A stretch of 64,000 bases of DNA, taken from JBBQYD01 sp942493075 (GTDB lineage: Bacteria; Verrucomicrobiota; Verrucomicrobiia; Limisphaerales; UBA8199). The notes beneath the pieces are model-generated. The model saw only the letters and a program-made list of their open reading frames with translations, was not told where the DNA came from and did no database searches. The translations under genes were made by a program, and so were the position numbers. The stretch's first letter is position 1. Each line of letters opens with the position of its first letter. Shown in pieces: positions 18,018 through 26,342 of the stretch. The stretch spans positions 6,014,001-6,078,000 of the forward strand of contig OW818681.1 of NCBI GenBank assembly GCA_942493075.1, written 5' to 3'.

Positions 18018-18056
18018 ACCGGAGCCGCACTGTCATGGTGCAGCTCCGGTTCTTTG
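18018..18056 (+). terminator. lysC: Rho-independent terminator after lysC
   Basis: Stem arms ACCGGAGCCGCAC (18018-18030) and GTGCAGCTCCGGT (18038-18050) pair in 12 of 13 positions around a 7-nt loop, followed by TTCTTTGTTAT. It may also serve the converging DUF4838 gene from the other side. Confidence 0.7.
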
Positions 18057-19835
18057 TTATTTGGCCTGGCCGCGAGGAATGCGCGCCTTGTATTCGGCGA
18101 GCTTCTTGTCGAAATCCTGGCCCCCTTCAGCCAGATACTTCACTCCTTCACGCCGTGCAATGCGCTCAAATTCCGCCACCACCCGGCCGTAATCCGCGCC
18201 GGTGAACTCCGGTCCACGCACGCATTGCACATAGAGAATAGGCAGCTCAGCGCGCTCCACACGGTTCAGCAGGGCCGCGTCTCCGATTGCAGCTTGATGG
18301 GCGCGTGTGAAAATCTCCATGGCTTTAGTGATGAACTCCCGGTTCAGGAATGGCGCATCCATTGGGTAGCGAATGCCTCCGGCGGGTGTGGCCATTTCTT
18401 TAGCGAACTCGCGCCGCATGCGTTCCAGCAACCGCTCATACTCCTCCATCGCGGGAGCTGCTTTGCCGTAATGGCCCCAGATGAAATCGCGGGTGAGCGC
18501 CCGCTCGTCCCACGCCGGATTCCACAACAGCTTCGCGGTAACCCAGCACTTGAGGTGATCAGCTTCAGCGAGGCCTTGATAGCCGCCCTGCAGCATCACG
18601 CCTTCTGCATGGTTTGTGATCCAAAACCGTATGTTGTCTGCCATGACATCCAGGTTTGGCATTGGAGCGAGGTAATGACTGAAGTTCACATTGTAATCCC
18701 AGACGTAGATGCGGTCATGGACCGCGCTCCAGGCGCTCGTGAGTTTCGCCACATCACATTCCCGTGCCGGGGTGAAGGGATGCGCCCATGACCCAACCGC
18801 ATCATTGCAGAGGCGGATGGCCACGTTGGAACGAGGCCGCGCTGTCTTGGGCACTTGGATCGTTTCCAGGTAAGCCAGGGTATCGATGGTAACCTCAGGA
18901 TGCGTCCTGGCCACTTCATCAGCGACATGATTCACCAGCATCAACTGGCAGGCCATATCGGAGCCTTCGGCTTCACGCAGGGTTTTACATCGCGGGCAGT
19001 GGCAGATCTCCGTGTTATCGTTCTTGGATACGCTCACGATTTCCGTGTGCGGATGGTCCTTTAGCACCTGCTGCACGTAGGCGGGGGCAATCTTCAGAAC
19101 ATCCGGGTGCGTGGCACAAAGCTGTGCGGTGTGGCGCGTGCCATCGGCCTTTTGAGCGAAGTAATCCGGGTGATCCTTGAAGTACTTTGCCTCGGGCACC
19201 ATCTGGGCCGCCGTGTGCACGAACATGCCATCATAATCAGCGTGGCCACCCGCTTCTTCAGGCACCGCGGCATCCGGAGCGTTTGAACGGTTGCGAAGCG
19301 ACCATTCCGGGTCAAAGGCGCTCGCGTAAAATGGGTCATGGATCTTTAGCCTGGGGATATAACGCCTGGCGACAGGCTGCAATGTCAGGCGTTCCGTCTC
19401 AGGGAGCCTGATCGAATCCTTGGTATAAAAGCGGCATCCCAGATCTTCTTCAAGCAACGCATACACCGCGTTGAGCACACCCCGGGTTTTGCCGCCAGCC
19501 AAAACCAGGCGGCCGCGTTCAAACGAGATCTCGTAACCTTCATTGCCCAGAGCCGGATCGGTGCGGATCACGATGCTACGTCGTGAGGTGTTGGTCTGGA
19601 TCGGGAGGGTGGTGCCTGTGGTGTCCCGAAGCCAGCGTTGTAGCTCCTCCGCGGCGCGGCGCTCCTGCGGGGTGGGTTGTGCGGCTAGCGCGATTGTCGC
19701 TCGCGACTTGCCGTCCCTGGCTACCTCGATGCTCCCAGCCGGTTTGCCGGTTGGTCGCAACGAGTTAAACCACTGTGCGTTTGCAGAAAAGACAGCTACG
19801 AGCAGCGCGACCACCATGCATACCCTGGAATTCAT
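18057..19835 (-). CDS. Secreted DUF4838 protein
   Basis: A 592-residue secreted protein with a signal peptide (residues 1-20, ending S-A-N-A). Residues about 45-140 look like the GH20-type N-terminal alpha/beta domain (E-E-L-Q-R-W-L, then G-G-K-T-R-G-V-L-N-A-V-Y-A-L-L-E). The following DUF4838 region shows its hallmark Cys pattern C-H-C-P-R-C and the K-Y-F-K-D-H-P-D-Y-F block. Such proteins are common in glycan-degrading Verrucomicrobiota and are suspected glycoside hydrolases, unproven. The start coincides almost exactly with the predicted transcript start, so the message may be leaderless. Confidence 0.88.
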   Translation of the reverse strand: MNSRVCMVVALLVAVFSANAQWFNSLRPTGKPAGSIEVARDGKSRATIALAAQPTPQERRAAEELQRWLRDTTGTTLPIQTNTSRRSIVIRTDPALGNEGYEISFERGRLVLAGGKTRGVLNAVYALLEEDLGCRFYTKDSIRLPETERLTLQPVARRYIPRLKIHDPFYASAFDPEWSLRNRSNAPDAAVPEEAGGHADYDGMFVHTAAQMVPEAKYFKDHPDYFAQKADGTRHTAQLCATHPDVLKIAPAYVQQVLKDHPHTEIVSVSKNDNTEICHCPRCKTLREAEGSDMACQLMLVNHVADEVARTHPEVTIDTLAYLETIQVPKTARPRSNVAIRLCNDAVGSWAHPFTPARECDVAKLTSAWSAVHDRIYVWDYNVNFSHYLAPMPNLDVMADNIRFWITNHAEGVMLQGGYQGLAEADHLKCWVTAKLLWNPAWDERALTRDFIWGHYGKAAPAMEEYERLLERMRREFAKEMATPAGGIRYPMDAPFLNREFITKAMEIFTRAHQAAIGDAALLNRVERAELPILYVQCVRGPEFTGADYGRVVAEFERIARREGVKYLAEGGQDFDKKLAEYKARIPRGQAK

Positions 19836-19842
19836 GAGACCA

Positions 19843-19870
19843 GTTATAAACGACAGTGCATAATTGACAA
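19843..19870 (-). promoter_or_regulatory. Promoter of the DUF4838 gene
   Basis: On the minus strand TTGTCA (19870-19865), a 16-bp spacer, and TATAAC (19848-19843): five of six consensus bases at each box. The predicted start point is about 19836, one base before the ATG at 19835. Confidence 0.6.
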
Positions 19871-20093
19871 TCGAGAACTAAGCAAGTGACCCTTAGTCTG
19901 TGTTAGTATCGACTGTGCACGGTCCGTGGCGTCTGTGTGCCGTCCGTACTCAACCCACCGCCAACCCAACCCAACCAGACCCTTCTGTTTTTGCGCGATA
20001 AACTTCCGATGTCATTGCAAAAAGAATTTGCTTTCGCCATTCGAAGTGCCAGGTTTCAGGACGACCCTTTTTGTGCCGACTAATTTTTTTGTT

Positions 20094-21770
20094 ATGCATG
20101 CCCTCTCACCTAGAACGCTTCTGACTATTCTCGCCGTTTCCTGGCTGTGCCTGATTTTGGCTCCGAGCTCCTTATTCGCAGATCCCAGCACTCCAGCCGC
20201 AGAATACAAACCTGCGCCCGATGAGTTCGCTCCCTTAGCAAACGCCGTTCTGGAACTGCTTACAGCCGGCGATGCCGCCCGTTTCGCTACGAATTTTGCG
20301 GTCAAAGCCGATGATTACCGCTCGATTTTCTCGACCAACCGGGAATCCCATGAAGAGCTGGCATTTTTTCTGGGCACAGTGGAACCCATGCGCAAGGCTC
20401 TCGAAAGAAAAGCCACATCCTTCCTGGAGACATCTGCCAAACTGCATTTGGACTTTTCGAAAGGGGGCTGGGAAGCCCGGGCCCAGGCCAAAGAACTTAG
20501 TGCCGTTCGTACCAAAACGTTGCCAAATGAAAAACGGCCTTACGCGGGACAAGTCGAAGTGACATTATCTCCTGTTGGGGCCGCAACGACTACCAACGAG
20601 GAATTCAAAGTCTCAGTCCGAGGGGTAGAGAAGTTTCCTGCCGGCTGGCGCGTTTCCAATGGATTGCAGTGGGAGGCTTTTCCTAAATCCCTAGCGAACG
20701 AAGCCACCCAGCGCGAGCTCTCAATCCTAAGCAAGGTCGCCGATCACAAGGGCATTGATGCCATGGATGACCCTGCACTTTCGAAGCTGGGAGAAGTCAT
20801 CGTCAGATTCCTGCGGGAGCAACATCTTGGTGTTCTAAAGACGAACGGTTTCCTCACCAGTGGCGACCTATGGGAACTGATTCAGCAGTCTGGCAGGCCG
20901 GGACCCTCCCGTGCTGAACTGGACGAAGAACAGGGCAAACGCATGAAGGAGCAGGAGGCCCGAGCGTCTGACTGCCTCAAGCTGATGAGCGAAGCAGGCT
21001 TTGACCTAAAGGGAGCTGACATTCAGATACAGCAGGCCAGTGTGGAACGGTTGCAGCCAATGGCTCGTGAGGCCAGTTCCGTGTCCGGCCTTATAGGCGA
21101 CCAGTTCAAACTGAATCTGGCCGTAAAATCAGAGACTAAGACCAGCAACGGCGCCCCGATCTCCGGCGAATACATCCTGGCCATCAATCAGGTTCTGCGC
21201 CTGGATAACGAATGGAAAATCATGGGCAACCTGCAATGGTACCGGCTGCCCGAAGGTGTGATCAGCAAAGAAGCACTTGAGAAACTTCGGGTTGAAAACT
21301 ATGTCGCTGAGCACCGCGCCTTCCCCGCCGGAACCATGGCACCGGATATCGAATTCACCCCGCTTCAAGGTGGAAAGCGCATGAAACTCTCCGATTTCAA
21401 AGGCAAGATCGTGGTCCTGGATTTCTGGGCAACCTGGTGTGGACCATGCCAGGAGCCCATGGCCGAGCTGCAAAAGCTCCTCACAGCCCACCCCGACTGG
21501 ACCGATAAGGTGGTGATCCTTCCGGTGAGCATCGATGAAGACCTGGAAGCCATGAGGAAACACGTGGACAGCCGGGGTTGGACAAACACGTTCAATACGT
21601 GGGCGGGGGCTGGTGGCTGGCATTCCGAAACGGCAACCAGGTTCCGCGTCACCTCCGTGCCGACAACCTACGTGATTGATGAATCCGGAAAGATTGCAGC
21701 GAATCGTCTCCACGGTAATACGTCCATCGAGCTAAGTATTGAAAAGCTGCTTAAGAAGCATGCTCAATAA
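20094..21770 (+). CDS. Secreted TlpA-like thioredoxin-domain protein
   Basis: The 558-residue protein has a signal peptide (residues 1-30, Leu-rich core ending L-F-A-D). The long N-terminal portion (about 30-415) contains two similar alpha+beta stretches that I do not recognise (each ending near a G-W-R-V-S-N-G-L-Q-W or E-W-K-I-M-G-N-L-Q-W strand). The C-terminal domain (about 420-558) is a TlpA/ResA-type thioredoxin fold with W-A-T-W-C-G-P-C at about 445 and a cis-Pro loop S-V-P-T-T-Y. It probably works as an extracytoplasmic thiol-disulfide reductase. Start at 20094 is chosen since it begins the signal peptide; the frame is open further upstream. Confidence 0.85.
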   Translation: MHALSPRTLLTILAVSWLCLILAPSSLFADPSTPAAEYKPAPDEFAPLANAVLELLTAGDAARFATNFAVKADDYRSIFSTNRESHEELAFFLGTVEPMRKALERKATSFLETSAKLHLDFSKGGWEARAQAKELSAVRTKTLPNEKRPYAGQVEVTLSPVGAATTTNEEFKVSVRGVEKFPAGWRVSNGLQWEAFPKSLANEATQRELSILSKVADHKGIDAMDDPALSKLGEVIVRFLREQHLGVLKTNGFLTSGDLWELIQQSGRPGPSRAELDEEQGKRMKEQEARASDCLKLMSEAGFDLKGADIQIQQASVERLQPMAREASSVSGLIGDQFKLNLAVKSETKTSNGAPISGEYILAINQVLRLDNEWKIMGNLQWYRLPEGVISKEALEKLRVENYVAEHRAFPAGTMAPDIEFTPLQGGKRMKLSDFKGKIVVLDFWATWCGPCQEPMAELQKLLTAHPDWTDKVVILPVSIDEDLEAMRKHVDSRGWTNTFNTWAGAGGWHSETATRFRVTSVPTTYVIDESGKIAANRLHGNTSIELSIEKLLKKHAQ

Positions 21771-21848
21771 CCTTCCCACGTTTCACTTGGGTTCCAGCAA
21801 TTTGTGTGGTAGCTTCAGGCAAGGGTTAAACAGAATAGATAGCAACGA

Positions 21849-23147
21849 TTGAAAGCACTTACCGAGACTAGAAATCGACGCACTGAGCGGGTTTTCCTCG
21901 TCGGCGTCGAACTCAAAACGCGCAACAACCGGGACCTGAAAGATTCATTGGCTGAGTTGTCGGCGTTGGCCAAAACTGCGGGCGGACAGGTCGTAGGAGA
22001 TGGCATTCAGAAGCTCGCGACACCGTGCGCTGCCACCTACATCGGCAAAGGCAAAGCTGATGAGTTCGCTTTGCATTGCCAAAAGGCCAATGTCGATACC
22101 GTCCTTTTCGATGACGAACTCAGCCCGGCCCAGAGCCGGAACCTGGAGAAAATCTTCAATTGCAAGGTGCTAGATCGGACTGCGCTGATCCTTGATATTT
22201 TCGCCCAGCGCGCCCGAACTCGCGAAGGCAAAATGCAGATTGAGCTGGCTCAGTTGCAGCATTTGCTCCCGCGTTTGACCCGGTTCTGGGGTCACTTATC
22301 CCGGCAAAAAGGCGGCATCGGCATGCGCGGCGGTGAAGGTGAAACCCAGTTGGAAACGGACCGGCGCCGCGTTCAGGATCGCATCTCGAAGATTGAAAGC
22401 GAACTCGAAGTGGTGCAGCGTCAGCGCTCCATCCAACGCTATTCGCGCCAGCGCAATCACTGGGCCCTGGCCTCCATCGTCGGTTACACCAACGCCGGAA
22501 AATCGACCCTGCTGAACAGGCTGACTGGTGCTGATGTCCTCGCTGAAGACAAACTGTTCGCGACCCTGGACCCGACCACGCGGCGGCTCCGTTTGCCGAC
22601 CAATCAAAACGTCCTGCTCACCGACACGGTAGGGTTCATCCGGAAACTTCCACACACACTGGTTGAGGCGTTCAAAGCGACGCTGGAGGAAGTTGTCCAG
22701 GCGGACCTGTTGGTCCATGTGGTGGATGTGAGCCACCCACAGGCTGAAGACCAAATTGCTTCTGTAAACTCTGTGCTGGAAGAAATCGGCGCCGCAGGAA
22801 AGCCGACCCTGATGGTCCTGAACAAGATGGATCAACTCAACGGCAGCCTGGATATGGTGGGGCGCTTCCTGGAACGATACCCGGGGGCAGTCACGGTTTC
22901 TGCCGTGACAGGAGAGGGCATTCCGGCACTCATGGCCGAACTCAGCTCTCAATTGCGCCCAATACGTGAGTTCATTGAGCTGGCCATCCCTCACGAACGC
23001 ACCGACCTGATTGCCCGTCTGCACGAAATCGGACAGGTCATCGAGCGCGATTACTCGGGAGAGCTTGCCCGGTTCAAGGCCCGCATCCCGCCACATTGGC
23101 ATGAGGAATTTTCACAGTACATGGTGCGCGAATTGCAGACTGCTTGA
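21849..23147 (+). CDS. hflX: GTPase HflX
   Basis: HflX is a ribosome-associated GTPase that splits stalled or heat-damaged 70S ribosomes. The 432-residue protein has the N-terminal HflX domain with the glycine-rich L-S-R-Q-K-G-G-I-G-M-R-G-G-E-G-E-T-Q-L-E linker, then a GTPase domain with G-Y-T-N-A-G-K-S-T (about 212), D-P-T-T-R (switch I), D-T-V-G-F (about 258) and N-K-M-D. The only in-frame start is TTG at 21849, because a stop codon lies three codons earlier; no strong ribosome-binding site is visible. It is a monocistronic plus-strand gene. Confidence 0.95.
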   Translation: MKALTETRNRRTERVFLVGVELKTRNNRDLKDSLAELSALAKTAGGQVVGDGIQKLATPCAATYIGKGKADEFALHCQKANVDTVLFDDELSPAQSRNLEKIFNCKVLDRTALILDIFAQRARTREGKMQIELAQLQHLLPRLTRFWGHLSRQKGGIGMRGGEGETQLETDRRRVQDRISKIESELEVVQRQRSIQRYSRQRNHWALASIVGYTNAGKSTLLNRLTGADVLAEDKLFATLDPTTRRLRLPTNQNVLLTDTVGFIRKLPHTLVEAFKATLEEVVQADLLVHVVDVSHPQAEDQIASVNSVLEEIGAAGKPTLMVLNKMDQLNGSLDMVGRFLERYPGAVTVSAVTGEGIPALMAELSSQLRPIREFIELAIPHERTDLIARLHEIGQVIERDYSGELARFKARIPPHWHEEFSQYMVRELQTA

Positions 23148-23638
23148 CGGTGCATCAGATTCCTGTTTTGGAATAATTTTCACGCAAGTGGGTGCAGTCT
23201 TGTAGCCCCGAAGTGGGCGTCCACAGATAGCCCAGCACGGCAGTGCTGGGGTAGCCATTCAAATGACTCATCGAAGCCCGCAAGGGCGGCCGACCATCCA
23301 TTATTCCCAGAGATAACGGTCGTCAAACGAGATGTCGTGTTTCCGCAGCAACGCTCAGGTGTGTGCAACACGCCTTGACCGTTGGCACTTTCGGAGCTTC
23401 ATAACGGGTGGTGCCTTCCGATTGCAGGAATGCCGACCGAACAGGAATCCGTACTGTTGGTAACCGCGCGCTCCATTTAATGTCATTCCTGGTGGTTCTG
23501 GTTTGCGCGTTTGAGGCGCAAACCAGAACCACCAGGAACTTTTCCATTTTTGGCCTAGAGGTTACCAACAGTACGGAATTGCCACGCACATCGCCTCATC
23601 GCCTGGTGTTTGGGCGTTGCTATCGCGAGCGTTATCCA
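23148..23638. other. Intergenic repeats between hflX and trpF-like gene
   Basis: No gene. It contains a perfect 8-bp hairpin with a GGCA loop (CCCAGCAC/GTGCTGGG, 23231-23250), the second copy of the palindromic MITE-like element, and, at its right end, a TTATCCATT-type repeat that runs into the 3' end of the trpF-like gene. The two neighbouring genes converge here. Confidence 0.7.
23405..23630 (-). repeat. Palindromic MITE-like element, copy 2
   Basis: Opposite orientation to the copy at 11011-11226. Core 23449-23576 with the same 15-bp terminal repeats (23449-23463 and 23562-23576) and an internal hairpin with 20-bp perfect arms (23488-23507 and 23517-23536). The hairpin arm differs from copy 1 by compensating changes (GGAGG versus GGTGG with matching changes on the other arm), so pairing has been kept. 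Confidence 0.8.
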
Positions 23639-24304
23639 TTATCCATTGTCAACTGTTGCTTGTTTTACAAACGCTCTCAGCTTGACTGGATCGAGGTTGC
23701 CTTCCGAACGAACGCCGCTGCATACATCCAGACCAAAAGGTTCAACCGCCGCAACCGCATCAGCGACGTTGGAGGGAGTGAGCCCGCCAGCCAAGAAGAC
23801 CGGGATACTGACCGAGTCACGAATGCGGCGGCTTAATTTCCAATCGTGTGTGTGGCCCGTGCCGCCTAATTCTTTTACTGCGAGACTCAGGTTTCCAGAG
23901 TCGAGCAGCAACGCGTCCACATGCTGGGCGGCAGCCTCCGCGTAATCAACCGATTCCTGCCCCGTCACATGCACAACCTGCACCAGCGCGATGCCCGGCA
24001 ACTCGGAACGAAGTCGAAAATGCACGGCTGCCGGTAAATGGTCACAAAGCTGGAGTGTGTTTGTTCGACACCTGCGCTGCTGGGCGATGATAACCTCCGA
24101 CGAATCAGCGCTGGTGAGGAGGAACGTCGCGATGGGAGGTGGCACAGTAATGGCGATGGAAGCGATGAGTTCCTCGGAGATGACTCCGGGCCCGCTGGGC
24201 ATCGTAGACACCAGTCCAACCGCAGAAGCTCCGCAGGCAATGGCGAACTGTGCCTCTTCGGGAGACTTAATGCAGCAAATCTTGATTCTCGGACGCACTT
24301 TCAT
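23639..24304 (-). CDS. Phosphoribosylanthranilate isomerase-like protein
   Basis: A 221-residue TIM-barrel protein resembling TrpF, which converts phosphoribosylanthranilate to CdRP in tryptophan synthesis. The catalytic Cys is kept in K-I-C-C-I (family K-I-C-G), and an Asp lies in L-L-L-D-S at about 135. The phosphate-binding end L-A-G-G-L-T-P-S-N-V and S-G-V-R-S-E-G are present. It differs from mainstream TrpF in the S-T-M-P-S-G-P-G-V-I segment, where the usual form is S-P-R-Y. With no trp genes beside it, it could be a paralogue with another substrate. Its last codons lie within a dispersed TTATCCATT-like repeat. Confidence 0.75.
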   Translation of the reverse strand: MKVRPRIKICCIKSPEEAQFAIACGASAVGLVSTMPSGPGVISEELIASIAITVPPPIATFLLTSADSSEVIIAQQRRCRTNTLQLCDHLPAAVHFRLRSELPGIALVQVVHVTGQESVDYAEAAAQHVDALLLDSGNLSLAVKELGGTGHTHDWKLSRRIRDSVSIPVFLAGGLTPSNVADAVAAVEPFGLDVCSGVRSEGNLDPVKLRAFVKQATVDNG

Positions 24305-24313
24305 GAGGGCCCG

Positions 24314-24562
24314 CTAGTCCAAGCGAAACGGGACATCAGCCTTGGCTGCCCATCGCTCTTCGGGTCGGGGCAATCCGTCGGGAAACATGGCCTTGAGTTC
24401 CTCACAGCGTTTGCTCATTTCGCAAGGGAGACCTGCAAAGATGGTCGAGGCATGGTACTTTTGCAGTGCTGCCGCCAAAGTTCCGTGTCTCAGTAGGGTG
24501 CCCCATTTTTGCGAAAAAAGAGAATAGTCCTCAACGGTGCCGAGAATCAAGAAAAGCTGCAA
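24314..24562 (-). CDS. Small hypothetical protein in trpF-like cluster
   Basis: An 82-residue frame that fits tightly between its neighbours: 9 bp after the stop of the membrane-protein gene and 9 bp before the trpF-like start, which supports a real gene. It begins with TTG (or an internal TTG a few codons later) preceded closely by AGGAG. The product has two Cys, no membrane segment and no family I recognise. Function unknown. Confidence 0.45.
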   Translation of the reverse strand: MQLFLILGTVEDYSLFSQKWGTLLRHGTLAAALQKYHASTIFAGLPCEMSKRCEELKAMFPDGLPRPEERWAAKADVPFRLD

Positions 24563-24571
24563 GCTCCTGCC

Positions 24572-25714
24572 TTAGTTGCCTCGTCGTTCGCGTCGTTCAT
24601 TGTCCATTCTTTTTTCCTTTTTCTTCCTTGGAGCAAGCACAAACGCTGTGATCGTGTTCACCAGAAACAGGGCAACCGCGACACCGTTCAGAATCGCACC
24701 CCATTGACGCGCCTCGGGAGAGTTCGCCAGGTCACCTGCCACGCGCAATAATAGCCCGAGTTGGAGCAGAATGACGTGACTATAGAATCGGGCGCTAAAA
24801 ATCGGCATCAGGACCAGAACCGCCGGAAAGATCACGGGGGCGTGCGCAAAGATCATCGAGAACACGAAACCGACGAAGAAGCTGTGCAACACGGCATCAT
24901 ACTTCAGACCGGCCATCAGCGGAGAGTAGATCATCATGAGCACGCCCGAGAGCGCCAGCCAGACGTAGCCAGCCAGCAATGCTGACGCCATAAATCGTGT
25001 TAACCCTGGCTGTTTCACTGTGCGCCGGGCTATATCGAACCGTCCGAGCCACGCAGCCACCGAGACCATGCCCAGTCCGAGAAGCCGTTCACCGGGCACC
25101 TGCCATACGGCGCTTGCCACCAGGCCTGTGGCAAAGAACCCCACAGCGCACCACAACAAGGGCGCCGACCATTTGGATTGCTTCTGGAACCGGCTCAAAT
25201 CAAGCCGCTCGCCCAGGATCGTGAAGAGCAGGAACGCGATCCACCACGGCACCACACGATAGAACGGCCAATCCAGCCACCAGAAAACATTACCCACGGT
25301 CCATGCCAGCGCTCCTGCGGACATCAGGATCGTAAACGCAACCCGCTGCAGTTTGACCACGCGCAAGGTGACCACCCAGAAAAGGGCGCTGCCAACTGTG
25401 ATCAGCTTCACCGGCCAACCCCCTTGTACATAACCAGCCAGCACCAGCACCGACCCGACGCCCGTGAGAAGCGGTGGCAGATACATCCACCATTGACGCA
25501 GGCCAACTGCCCGCTCGAGAGCCACTACAGTCCCCAAAAAGCCGCAGACCATCAACGGTCCATGATAAGTGATCCAGTAAGCGTTTCCCCCGGGCAGAGG
25601 GAGGTTCAAAGGCAATCGCACCAAGCCGCCCCACACCCCGGCAACCAGGGATGCCATTCCCAGAACCAACAGCAGCACCCGGCCAAGTCGTTGTCGGACA
25701 ATTGGAGTCATCAT
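24572..25714 (-). CDS. Polytopic membrane protein, NnrS-like
   Basis: About 380 residues with roughly ten to twelve predicted membrane helices and a short Lys/Arg-rich tail. His residues sit in helices in Y-H-G-P-L-M (about 50) and in A-V-L-H-S-F-F-V-G-F and F-A-H-A-P-V-I-F-P (about 290-315). This pattern recalls NnrS, a haem/copper membrane protein linked to nitric oxide stress, but I am not certain of the family. It leads a compact minus-strand cluster with the 82-residue gene and the trpF-like gene. Start at 25714 (M-M-T-P-I) is preferred over the long upstream frame, which crosses a hairpin repeat. Confidence 0.6.
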   Translation of the reverse strand: MMTPIVRQRLGRVLLLVLGMASLVAGVWGGLVRLPLNLPLPGGNAYWITYHGPLMVCGFLGTVVALERAVGLRQWWMYLPPLLTGVGSVLVLAGYVQGGWPVKLITVGSALFWVVTLRVVKLQRVAFTILMSAGALAWTVGNVFWWLDWPFYRVVPWWIAFLLFTILGERLDLSRFQKQSKWSAPLLWCAVGFFATGLVASAVWQVPGERLLGLGMVSVAAWLGRFDIARRTVKQPGLTRFMASALLAGYVWLALSGVLMMIYSPLMAGLKYDAVLHSFFVGFVFSMIFAHAPVIFPAVLVLMPIFSARFYSHVILLQLGLLLRVAGDLANSPEARQWGAILNGVAVALFLVNTITAFVLAPRKKKEKRMDNERRERRGN

Positions 25715-25815
25715 CGTTCGCGTTAACCCTGCAACATATCGGAGGAACGTCAAACCCTCAAACGTGCGTGCAGATGCAACAGATGGCCAACTCCCTGCAA
25801 AGATGAAGGGCTTAG

Positions 25816-25850
25816 AAGGCGCTCTTGGCAAGAGCGCCCTACCACTAAAG
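25816..25850 (+). repeat. Dispersed hairpin, GCCCTACCACT family, copy 2
   Basis: Perfect 9-bp stem GGCGCTCTT (25818-25826) and AAGAGCGCC (25830-25838) with a 3-nt loop, followed by CTACCACTAAAG. Same family as 7646-7683 (opposite strand) and 46089-46123. Confidence 0.6.
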
Positions 25851-25988
25851 ACGGACACGAGACCGGGCCTATCATCATCCGCAAGATCCGTTCCTGATGG
25901 ACACGGGGACCTGGAAGGGGTATAAGAACCCTGACCCACGTTTAGATCGCCAAAGGTGCCGATTACCCCAGGCCGCGGGTCTGCCGTT

Positions 25989-26168
25989 ATGCAAACGATT
26001 GATTCTCTGCTCTGCCCTTATTGCGGCCAGGACAACCAGGTCCCGGTGGAAACATCCATCCAACTGCAACGGTTCATTACGGATTGCGAGGTTTGCTGCC
26101 GTCCGTTCGAGGTCATCGCTGAATGCGATAGCGGGGAAGTGGTGAGCCTTGAAGCTGTGACAGGGTGA
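25989..26168 (+). CDS. CPXCG-motif cysteine-rich small protein
   Basis: A 59-residue protein with L-C-P-Y-C-G near the start and D-C-E-V-C-C-R-P-F in the middle, the signature of the small CPXCG Cys-rich family (a zinc-ribbon-like fold). The pattern and size match family members from many bacteria. The cellular role is unknown. Start at 25989 gives the usual length. It is a short single gene upstream of the pyrophosphatase. Confidence 0.85.
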   Translation: MQTIDSLLCPYCGQDNQVPVETSIQLQRFITDCEVCCRPFEVIAECDSGEVVSLEAVTG

Positions 26169-26342
26169 GCGTCCAAAGGTCCGTTTAAAGGAGGTTGCGC
26201 TCCCAGGCATCCGGTCACAGAAGTGATCCGCTACCTTTACCGATTGCGCACCGAAGCGGCTGATCAGTAGCTTTTTTCTGGCATTGACGGGGCAAGTAAC
26301 GTATAGCCCAGGGCGCATTCTCTGCGTAATTAAATCTTTTGC

